This document shows positions 1 to 5,824 of a DNA stretch of 12,454 nt, piece after piece. The stretch lies in NCBI GenBank assembly GCA_030431355.1, contig JAUIJG010000135.1:1-12454 (forward strand), in the 5' to 3' direction. The notes under the pieces were generated by a model. It ran no database searches and had not been told where the DNA came from. It saw only the letters and a program-made list of their open reading frames with translations. Origin of the DNA: a bacterium (GTDB lineage: Bacteria > Cyanobacteriota > Vampirovibrionia > Obscuribacterales > Obscuribacteraceae). The number at the start of each line of letters is the position of its first letter. Positions within the stretch are counted from its first letter, which is position 1. The translations under genes and the position numbers were made by a program.

Positions 1-506
1 TAGACCGAACGCTGGGCGTATGCCGGCAAAATTACCTTGAAGCCGTCTTCGTTTTTCTGGGCAAGATGCTTTTCCAGGGCCAGGGTCATCTTCTGAGCCA
101 ATTCCACGGAAAGGGAGATACAGTTGTGCTCCTGGGTGTCTTTAGCGACCCGCCTCTGAATCCAGAATCTTCTTAGATTTTGGTTGCAGGTGAGCATCTT
201 CTGAAATAGCGGTTGATAGTAAAAATCCCTGACCAGAGCAATGAAAGTCTCCTTCTCTTTGTCAAGAGAGGAAGCTTTTCCATAGACAGCTTCGGCGCCT
301 AGCTCCTGGAAAAGCTCCACCAGACCCGCGACGGAATTGTCAGCGGTGTTGCTCTTAGAATTCCCGGCAGCTTTACGGAGGCGTTCAAGGGTGGGTCGCC
401 ATTCCGGCGCTATATTAAGGATGTCCTCGATTTGAGTCTTACTGGTTAACACTGTTTCTTCTTTGTTTCTCTTTGCTTCTTTAATTAGATAAAGACGGGA
501 AACCAT
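1..506 (-). CDS. Unidentified soluble protein, 3' end beyond the window
   Basis: An open frame runs on the minus strand from an ATG at 506 to the edge of the window without a stop, giving 168 codons. I do not recognise the family. The visible part has no signal peptide or membrane segment. It is mostly helical-looking, with charged and aromatic stretches such as FIALVRDFYYQPLF near residues 88-101 and a basic patch LRRFWIQRR near 111-119. The start is uncertain: the ATG at 506 has no close Shine-Dalgarno site, while an in-frame GTG at 452 has a weak purine-rich AAGAAG five bases upstream and would remove 18 residues rich in Lys and Glu. It lies 76 bases downstream of the small membrane protein gene on the same strand and may be cotranscribed with it. 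Confidence concerns the existence of the gene, not a function. Confidence 0.7.
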   Translation of the reverse strand, partial: MVSRLYLIKEAKRNKEETVLTSKTQIEDILNIAPEWRPTLERLRKAAGNSKSNTADNSVAGLVELFQELGAEAVYGKASSLDKEKETFIALVRDFYYQPLFQKMLTCNQNLRRFWIQRRVAKDTQEHNCISLSVELAQKMTLALEKHLAQKNEDGFKVILPAYAQRSV

Positions 507-582
507 ATCATATAAGATTCTGTCCTCGAAACCGCCAGATTTCGAAGCTCTGAAACATCAAACTGTTAGATTTAGCCAAAAA

Positions 583-1083
583 TTAATTGGTTCTTGGAAT
601 GCCTGGTAAGCTCGGAGGCTGGTCCGAAATTTCATCGTTTACCCGGATCAGTATATAACCGGTGGATGTCCAGGCGGTCCATAAAACGAATATCAATAAA
701 CATGTAAGCAGGGTTATCCACTTGGAATTGTCAAGCTCCTTATCCCTTGCGAAAGCTAGGGCGTCCATTTTCCAAATCAATAAGATGAAGGCTGCCACCA
801 GCGCTCCCATTAAACCTGATCTGGCCGCTTCGGTGGTGGCGTTCTCAATGGTTCTGCTGGCAGGCTCGGAGCGGGTTGCCACTCCGGGGTTATAGGGACT
901 GGATGCCATTCTGAAGGTAAGGGCGTAAGGAATTATGAAAGCCGTTAACAAGAAGGCGCCGGCGATGGCAAAAAAGGGCAGTTTCTTTTGCTCGCCAGGG
1001 GCGGTGCCTTCTGCTTTTGCCTGCTGGTCCTTGCTCTCCGCAAGAGACTCGCTATCGTCTTGTTTCTCTTCTTCCATAATCAT
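583..1083 (-). CDS. Small three-helix membrane protein of unknown function
   Basis: A 166-residue protein. Residues 1-34 are hydrophilic and acidic (MEEEKQ, then Ser/Glu/Lys/Gln). Three hydrophobic segments follow at about 35-57, 86-104 and 122-146, and a short tail rich in Pro ends the protein. There is no signal peptide cleavage motif, so it should be an integral inner-membrane protein with the acidic N-terminus most likely cytoplasmic. I do not recognise the family. Two starts are possible: ATG at 1083 or ATG at 1077. The purine stretch TAGAG lies about 8 bases before the second but only 3 before the first, so the second (164 residues) may be the true start. It is transcribed away from the trypsin-like protease gene across a 124-base spacer and precedes the unidentified gene at the left edge of the window. 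Confidence 0.72.
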   Translation of the reverse strand: MIMEEEKQDDSESLAESKDQQAKAEGTAPGEQKKLPFFAIAGAFLLTAFIIPYALTFRMASSPYNPGVATRSEPASRTIENATTEAARSGLMGALVAAFILLIWKMDALAFARDKELDNSKWITLLTCLLIFVLWTAWTSTGYILIRVNDEISDQPPSLPGIPRTN

Positions 1084-1110
1084 GACTCTACAGAATAAGG
1101 TGCAATATTT

Positions 1111-1139
1111 CTAGTACATAATAGCTTCTAAGCTACTAG
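1111..1139. repeat. Nested inverted repeats in a divergent spacer
   Basis: CTAGTA (1111-1116) is matched by TACTAG (1134-1139), and inside it TAGCTT (1122-1127) is matched by AAGCTA (1130-1135) with a two-base centre. The site lies between the divergently transcribed membrane protein and protease genes, where an operator would be expected. No T-run follows, so it is not a clear terminator. A regulatory role is only inference. Confidence 0.3.
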
Positions 1140-1207
1140 AGTCGTATAAGATGGTATTGATTGCGACCCAATCGTTTTCAAGATATTGGCAGAATTTTTC
1201 ATAAACA

Positions 1208-2872
1208 GTGTCTAGTTCAATTTCAACCCGAAAGTTGATAGGTATGCCTGGCGATCCTGAATCGCTGTCTTCTTCCCTCGCCCATGTGGTCGCCTCCCGG
1301 GAAGGTGAAGACGTGATTCTTGGCCAGGCCTGGTTGGCTGGTCCGGGCAAACTTGTAACCTGCGGACACGTAGTGGAAGAGCACAAACGCAATCCCGCCG
1401 GGGTGACAGTTAAGTTTCCACTCTCAGGAAATAGGTATGTGGTGCGCGAAGTGCGAATGCACCCAACCTATGGGCAGAAAGGCAAGGAACAGTTAATCCG
1501 ATTTGATCTGGCAGTGCTGCATGTGGATCTTATGGAAGCGGATGCCCACGCGCCCCTGTTGCCGATAACTTATGACAAATATGAAGCAATTCCGGCTCAG
1601 CAGGCACTGACGGCTATCCGTTATCCTTCCCATCTGGGACAGCTGACCACTTCCCAGTTTCCCCTGGCCCAGGTAGGAAGATATCTGGGACTGTTGAAAA
1701 AGACAGATCGTTTTCATCTTCTCCATGATCTGGCGCTTGCTCCCGGTGATTCTGGCAGTCCTATTTTTGATGGTGATTCTGTTATTGCCGTGCATTGTGG
1801 TGATACCGCTACTTTGCCGGGACTGAATCTGCCCACCACTTCGATTCGTCTTGCAGTATCCATTGAAGCGCTAAGGGCTTTAGAAATAGCGGAGACCAAA
1901 CCGCTGAACAATCCAAATCCTCTATATGCGGTGGGTCCCGGGCTCTTAGCTTTTGTAATCACAGCCTTGATCTCATTTTCAGCCGTTGCTTATCTTCTTC
2001 TGGCGCCCTCTTTTAAAAGTTGGATGTTGGAGAATAGCTCTCTGGGTAGGATGACCATCTCTTTTAATGAAGCCCTGGATAAGTATCGGGAACTACAGGT
2101 GGTGGAGATAGATATAAGTCCTGAGAGGCACTGCTTTTTGAAGATCTATTACACCGAAGACAATAAGGCTCTGATCTTGTACCCGCCGCCTGGCAGTGAG
2201 TCGGTCTCCGAGTTAAATGCCGGTACGCTGAGAAAGTTAGACGGATTTGGAAAGTACAAATTGAAAGCAAATTCTAAGCCCGGCGGAAAAATTCATGTTC
2301 TCGTCCTAAAAAATGATCGACCGATAGTAGAAAAGAAGGAGATGAAACAGGTCGATTCGGAGGTCTGTGAGTTGCCTATCACGGCAGACGAGCTTGAGAA
2401 GCGCATTTTGACCGCGGTTGAGGATAAAGACAATGAATGTATCCTCCAGGTTTTTGATGCCCCGGAAGCCAGCCTGCCTGCCGCCAAGAAAAACCCGGAC
2501 GGTGATACGGTTGATGAATCTCCTGCCGAGGAGGAGTTCGCGCAAAAAGAGAATACTGATGAAGTTGATTCCAGTGTGGATACTACTGAGGAATCTAAGC
2601 CGGATGCCGAAGCGCTTGGTTCCGGTAGTAGTACTGAAAGTGGTGCAGGTGCCGGAAGTGAATCGGGTGCGGAGCAGACACTGGAAGAGGTGGGCAGTCG
2701 GCGTGATCACATAATAGAGAAATTGACCGAGCCCAAGCAAAAAGAGAGCAGAGAGATGGATGCTATTCGTGCCGGGAACTCCGGTTCAATGTCAGGGCAA
2801 GAACCAGGGCAAACAGCCGAACCCCATTCTAAAGACGCTGCCGACAACGGAGACACCGGAAACAGTTTCTAG
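1208..2872 (+). CDS. Membrane-anchored trypsin-like serine protease with DUF4384-like C-terminal region
   Basis: A 554-residue protein. Residues about 25-225 form a chymotrypsin-fold domain of the bacterial trypsin-2 type, with a complete catalytic triad: His54 in TCGHVV, Asp100 in RFDLAVL and Ser182 in GDSGSP. One transmembrane helix follows at about 243-266. Residues about 280-380 (FLKIYYTEDNKALILYPP) resemble the DUF4384 beta fold. From about 415 to the end the chain is low-complexity and strongly acidic, rich in Glu, Asp, Ser and Gly. No signal peptide precedes the protease domain, so with the N-terminus inside, the protease would be cytoplasmic and the C-terminal part external; the opposite topology cannot be excluded. 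The start is undecided: a GTG at 1208 just after an in-frame stop, or ATG at 1244 (residue 13). Neither has a strong Shine-Dalgarno site. The DUF4384 gene 59 bases downstream is probably cotranscribed. Confidence 0.85.
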   Translation: MSSSISTRKLIGMPGDPESLSSSLAHVVASREGEDVILGQAWLAGPGKLVTCGHVVEEHKRNPAGVTVKFPLSGNRYVVREVRMHPTYGQKGKEQLIRFDLAVLHVDLMEADAHAPLLPITYDKYEAIPAQQALTAIRYPSHLGQLTTSQFPLAQVGRYLGLLKKTDRFHLLHDLALAPGDSGSPIFDGDSVIAVHCGDTATLPGLNLPTTSIRLAVSIEALRALEIAETKPLNNPNPLYAVGPGLLAFVITALISFSAVAYLLLAPSFKSWMLENSSLGRMTISFNEALDKYRELQVVEIDISPERHCFLKIYYTEDNKALILYPPPGSESVSELNAGTLRKLDGFGKYKLKANSKPGGKIHVLVLKNDRPIVEKKEMKQVDSEVCELPITADELEKRILTAVEDKDNECILQVFDAPEASLPAAKKNPDGDTVDESPAEEEFAQKENTDEVDSSVDTTEESKPDAEALGSGSSTESGAGAGSESGAEQTLEEVGSRRDHIIEKLTEPKQKESREMDAIRAGNSGSMSGQEPGQTAEPHSKDAADNGDTGNSF

Positions 2873-2898
2873 TTTTTTCTCAGAAACACCTTAGCAAT

Positions 2899-2916
2899 TT
2901 TGAGGACTTTGAGGAC
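2899..2916 (+). repeat. Perfect 9-base tandem duplication in a leader
   Basis: TTTGAGGAC occurs twice in direct succession (2899-2907 and 2908-2916). Each copy carries a GAGG that resembles a Shine-Dalgarno core but lies too far from the ATG at 2932. The likely functional site is GGAG at 2923-2926, five bases before that ATG. It could be a chance slippage product. Confidence 0.6.
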
Positions 2917-2931
2917 ATTGATGGAGTTATT

Positions 2932-3873
2932 ATGAATAAAAGATTTTCCCGAACTGTTTATTTGAATATCGCGCTTTCCTTAAGTGTGATTTTCAGTACT
3001 CAAGCCCTGGCCGTGGAAGATGGCGGTGCTAATTCGGAAGAGCCGACTACCCAGGAGCTTAAAAATTCCAGGGACAGGGGTCTTATGATCGATCCTATTC
3101 GTAAGGTTCGCAAAGACAGTAAAACAGAAGAGAGTAGTAAGACCAAGCCTGCTAAAAGCGTCAAGAAGCCTGCTAGTGGAAAGAAAAAAGCGACATTGCC
3201 TAAGAAAGAAAAGGCAAAGGTAAAGGCTCACAAGAGTCCCCGTGCATCCGCAGGCGTAACAACTAAAAAGGCTTCTGTTAAAAAAGCCTCGCTGAAAAAT
3301 GCAAAGGTGCCCAAATCTGTCAGCCCCGCACTTTTTGTCAATAGCGGAAATGTGGTGGCAGCGTCATTGAATAAAGGTGGCAAGGTCCCCAGATATAAAG
3401 ATGGAGAGAACTTGCAGGTCACCGTCAGAGCTTATGAAGACTGCAATTTGATGATCTTCAATTACGATGGGAAAAGACTTACGCAAATTTTTCCCAATGA
3501 GTATCAGCAGGATTCATTTGTGAAAGCAGGTTCAAGGGTAAATATTGGTGGCACCGAGAGTCGTTTTGAGTTTTGTGCGTGTAACGACGGGGACAAAACT
3601 TCCAGTGAAAAGATCTTTGTCTATGCCTATCCTACTAAAGAGCATAAACAGCCGATCTCCATTGCTATGAATAAATTGCCTTCCAGTCCATTTCGTTCAA
3701 CCGAGATGAGTCTTGAAGAATACAGAAAGCTTGTTAACTCTTCCAAGACATTCTTTGATAGAAGCGTGAAGGTTGTGCCTAAAAAGCAAGTTGAAAAAGC
3801 CTCTTACGAGAAAGTAAGCACTTCCGATGCCCCCAATAAGCTTGAATTGTCCTTGATGGTGGACGGGAAGTAA
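2932..3873 (+). CDS. Secreted DUF4384 domain protein with Lys-rich linker
   Basis: A 313-residue protein with an evident Sec signal peptide: basic MNKRFSR, a hydrophobic core at about 9-24, and a likely cut after TQALA (residue 27). Residues about 58-129 form a histone-like low-complexity linker made of Lys, Ala, Ser and Pro. A DUF4384 domain follows at about 155-248; its clearest signs are GENLQVTVRAYEDCNLMIF and the family-typical IFPNEYQQDSFVKAG. The last 60 residues are not assigned. DUF4384 is a beta-rich domain of uncertain function, often found attached to proteases, caspase-like proteins or kinases, so a ligand- or partner-binding role outside the cytoplasm is inferred. GGAG five bases before the ATG supports the start. 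It follows the protease gene by 59 bases on the same strand, and its stop lies only 4 bases from the stop of the convergent TerC-type gene. Confidence 0.83.
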   Translation: MNKRFSRTVYLNIALSLSVIFSTQALAVEDGGANSEEPTTQELKNSRDRGLMIDPIRKVRKDSKTEESSKTKPAKSVKKPASGKKKATLPKKEKAKVKAHKSPRASAGVTTKKASVKKASLKNAKVPKSVSPALFVNSGNVVAASLNKGGKVPRYKDGENLQVTVRAYEDCNLMIFNYDGKRLTQIFPNEYQQDSFVKAGSRVNIGGTESRFEFCACNDGDKTSSEKIFVYAYPTKEHKQPISIAMNKLPSSPFRSTEMSLEEYRKLVNSSKTFFDRSVKVVPKKQVEKASYEKVSTSDAPNKLELSLMVDGK

Positions 3874-3882
3874 GCGCTTACT
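3869..3882. other. Perfect 14-base palindrome containing two convergent stop codons
   Basis: AGTAAGCGCTTACT is self-complementary. The TAA at 3871-3873 ends the DUF4384 gene on the plus strand, and the TAA read from 3880 to 3878 ends the TerC-type gene on the minus strand. There is no T-run on either side, so it is not a classical terminator, and the two transcripts probably overlap at their 3' ends. Confidence 0.55.
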
Positions 3883-4660
3883 CTATGGTTCCTTTTGCCG
3901 ACAGGAGCTTCTTTTGATATCTGCTCTGGATAATATCGCAGAGTACGAGAACGAAGATAGCAAAGTAGAAAGTCGTTTTCGACATGGCCTCGACCGCGTA
4001 ACCGAAAAGGTGCAGGTCGGCATAATGTCCACCTTCTGAAAGCAGCATAACTCCCACAATAAGTAGAATAAAAAGACCCAACACTTCATACATTCGATTG
4101 GCTTTCAAAAACTCAGCCACTTTGTCGGCCATGAAAATCATTAGTATGCCACTGAATACAATGGCGATAGCCATTACCCCGAAAACATGGGTGAGGGCAA
4201 TCGCCGATAGGATAGAGTCGAAAGAAAATACCAGGTTCATCACTGCTATCCAGAAGATAGCTGCTTGAACCGAACGCTTTCTACCAGCCTCTTCACTTTC
4301 CATCTCTTCCAGGTGCAGCATGTGGGAGATCTCTTTTACTGAGGTGTAGATGATGAAGCCGCCTCCCAGTATTTCCACCAGACTTTGAACGTTGAATCCA
4401 CCTTCCACAAAGCCTTTTAAAGTTATGGAAAAAATTGGTGCTTTGAAATAGTCAATGGCGTGCACCAGGGCAAAGAGAAGGATAAGTCTCAGGGCGATGG
4501 CGATAATAATACCGGTGCGCCTGACCATCTTCTGGTGTTTTTCGTCCACGCGCTTAGATTCAATTGATAGATAAAGCAAATTGTCGAATCCTAGTACGGC
4601 TTGCAGGAAAATCAGCATTGCCAGCGTCATCAGGTTCTGGAGCGAGAATAGTTCGAGCAT
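3878..4660 (-). CDS. TerC-family integral membrane protein (probable metal ion transporter)
   Basis: A 260-residue protein with about seven transmembrane segments. It carries the two conserved acidic membrane motifs of the TerC family: GFDNLLYLSI (Asp26, Asn27) in the first helix and NLVFSFDSILSAI (Asp148, Ser149) in the middle of the chain. The central charged loop (HLEEMESEEAGRKR, about 116-129) separates the two halves. The family belongs to the LysE-type transporter superfamily; members have been linked to tellurite resistance, Mn(2+) export and, in Bacillus, metal supply to secreted enzymes. The substrate here cannot be read from sequence. GAGG six bases before the ATG supports the start. 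The length is slightly below that of many TerC proteins but nothing appears missing. It lies downstream of the dismutase gene on the same strand, beyond that gene's terminator, so it probably has its own promoter in 4661-4740; I see no convincing one. Confidence 0.88.
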   Translation of the reverse strand: MLELFSLQNLMTLAMLIFLQAVLGFDNLLYLSIESKRVDEKHQKMVRRTGIIIAIALRLILLFALVHAIDYFKAPIFSITLKGFVEGGFNVQSLVEILGGGFIIYTSVKEISHMLHLEEMESEEAGRKRSVQAAIFWIAVMNLVFSFDSILSAIALTHVFGVMAIAIVFSGILMIFMADKVAEFLKANRMYEVLGLFILLIVGVMLLSEGGHYADLHLFGYAVEAMSKTTFYFAIFVLVLCDIIQSRYQKKLLSAKGTIE

Positions 4661-4740
4661 TCTTTGCCTCTATCTAGCGATCAGGAATTTGCTTATTTTA
4701 GCTATATAGACCAATTGATTCTATGACCTTTGTTAAACGA

Positions 4741-4772
4741 ATAAAAAAAGACCGTGGTTAATACCACGGTCT
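4741..4772 (-). terminator. Rho-independent terminator of the superoxide dismutase gene
   Basis: Read on the minus strand, AGACCGTGGT, a four-base loop ATTA and ACCACGGTCT form a perfect 10-base-pair GC-rich stem directly followed by a run of seven T. It starts 43 bases after the dismutase stop codon and therefore ends that transcript before the TerC-type gene. On the plus strand no T-run follows, so it acts in one direction. Confidence 0.9.
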
Positions 4773-4815
4773 AATTCTGTCTACGTGCTCCATTGGAGAA
4801 GAGCAAGTTCTGGAT

Positions 4816-5604
4816 CTATACTGTGGATTCTCCACCGGTTGGATGTTTCGAAGCCACGGCCAGTCGTTTGGCCACGACGGACCAGTCGAGGTTATCCATG
4901 AAAGTCTCCAGGTATTTACCCCTGTCTATGCCGAAGTCGACCATATAAGCATGTTCATAGACATCCAGAACCATAAGAGGAATCACGCCGGCTGGCGAGT
5001 AAACATTATGAGTGTCTAGTGCAAAGGCATCTATATATCCGCCCCGGGTGTTGTAGCAAATTACTACCCAACCACGAGCGGTCTTGCCTGCGGCTTTTAG
5101 AAAGTCCATGAATTTGGCGGTGGAGCCCCAGCGCTCTTCAATTCCAGCTTTCAAATCACCGGTCGGATCTCCGCCTTTGCCACCAAGATTTCCGAAATAG
5201 AACTCGTGGTAGACCACGCCGTTAACCGCATAACTTTGCTCAGTGAGTAAATCTCTGAGAGCGGAGTAGGTGGCGTTGGCTGTGGAAATGTCGATACCCT
5301 TCAGCTGTTTGTACATCAAGTTGGATTTCGACACGTATCCGTTGTAGAGCTTCAGGTGCTGCTTTATCTGGGAAGCGGAAAAACCGTTCAATGATTTGCA
5401 GAGACCTTCAAAATCTTTTGCTTTGTAGGGGCCGTCACCGGATTTATCTTTGGCACTTTCTTTCGCTGCCAATGCCGGTGCAGCTGAGCCTGCCACCATG
5501 CTTCCAGCAGTCATGGCTCCCATTAGCAAAACTTCTCTGCGGGTAAGAATACCTTCTTTCCCGACTTCGTAGTTTCCGATTAATTCTTTGTCTTTAGATG
5601 ACAT
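4816..5604 (-). CDS. Tat-exported Fe/Mn superoxide dismutase
   Basis: A 262-residue Fe/Mn-type superoxide dismutase, which converts superoxide to oxygen and hydrogen peroxide. The four metal ligands are visible: His83 (KQHLKLYNGYV), His133 (VYHEFYFGNL), Asp214 and His218 (LDVYEHAY). Tyr90 is the usual gateway tyrosine. The N-terminus holds a twin-arginine signal (LTRREVLLMG, residues 20-29), a hydrophobic stretch and an Ala-rich cut region APALAA near 42-47, so the enzyme should be exported folded by Tat to the periplasm or outer face of the membrane. The start at 5604 is chosen because AGGAG lies six bases upstream and a likely promoter lies just before it; the open frame continues to an ATG at 5682, which would bury the Tat signal behind 26 extra residues. 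At the second-sphere positions Gly129 and His199 replace the Gln used in E. coli-type enzymes, so metal preference is unclear. Confidence 0.93.
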   Translation of the reverse strand: MSSKDKELIGNYEVGKEGILTRREVLLMGAMTAGSMVAGSAAPALAAKESAKDKSGDGPYKAKDFEGLCKSLNGFSASQIKQHLKLYNGYVSKSNLMYKQLKGIDISTANATYSALRDLLTEQSYAVNGVVYHEFYFGNLGGKGGDPTGDLKAGIEERWGSTAKFMDFLKAAGKTARGWVVICYNTRGGYIDAFALDTHNVYSPAGVIPLMVLDVYEHAYMVDFGIDRGKYLETFMDNLDWSVVAKRLAVASKHPTGGESTV

Positions 5605-5610
5605 TCTCGT

Positions 5611-5615
5611 CTCCT
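5611..5615 (-). promoter_or_regulatory. Ribosome binding site deciding the dismutase start
   Basis: AGGAG on the minus strand lies six bases before the ATG at 5604, the spacing expected of a Shine-Dalgarno site. It argues for this start over the upstream in-frame ATG at 5682. Confidence 0.8.
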
Positions 5616-5654
5616 GTCTTGAATATCTGACTGTGACATTTATCTTTGCATCTT

Positions 5655-5682
5655 GTAATACAACGGTCACTTTGCTTGCCAA
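5655..5682 (-). promoter_or_regulatory. Candidate sigma-70-type promoter for the dismutase gene
   Basis: On the minus strand TTGGCA (5682-5677) and TATTAC (5660-5655) are separated by 16 bases. They match the -35 and -10 consensus at 5 and 4 of 6 positions. Transcription would begin near 5648, leaving a leader of about 44 bases that contains the Shine-Dalgarno site. The spacing is slightly short and no start site is measured. Confidence 0.35.
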
Positions 5683-5824
5683 GGGATGTTCGAAACGCCT
5701 GATCAGTGGTTTAATTTAACACTTCGGATGCCCTGGGCTCATCCAATTGACCGTCAGGGTTATTATATCCACATCGAAATTTGTTAGCTCAAGTTGTAAA
5801 CAGGAACGCATAAGCAGAATCGCC

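Noticed and set aside
2306..2740. A 144-codon minus-strand frame opposite the protease C-terminal region
   Set aside because: The sense strand encodes a continuous protein with triad, helix and tail; the antisense frame shows no domain and no start signal.
3103..3318. Histone H1-like Lys/Ala/Pro-rich stretch suggesting a DNA-binding protein
   Set aside because: The protein has a clear Sec signal peptide and a DUF4384 domain, so the stretch is better read as an extracytoplasmic linker.
5605..5682. Longer dismutase starting at the ATG at 5682
   Set aside because: It would place 26 extra residues before the Tat signal, lies upstream of the probable transcription start, and the AGGAG site at 5611-5615 points to the ATG at 5604.
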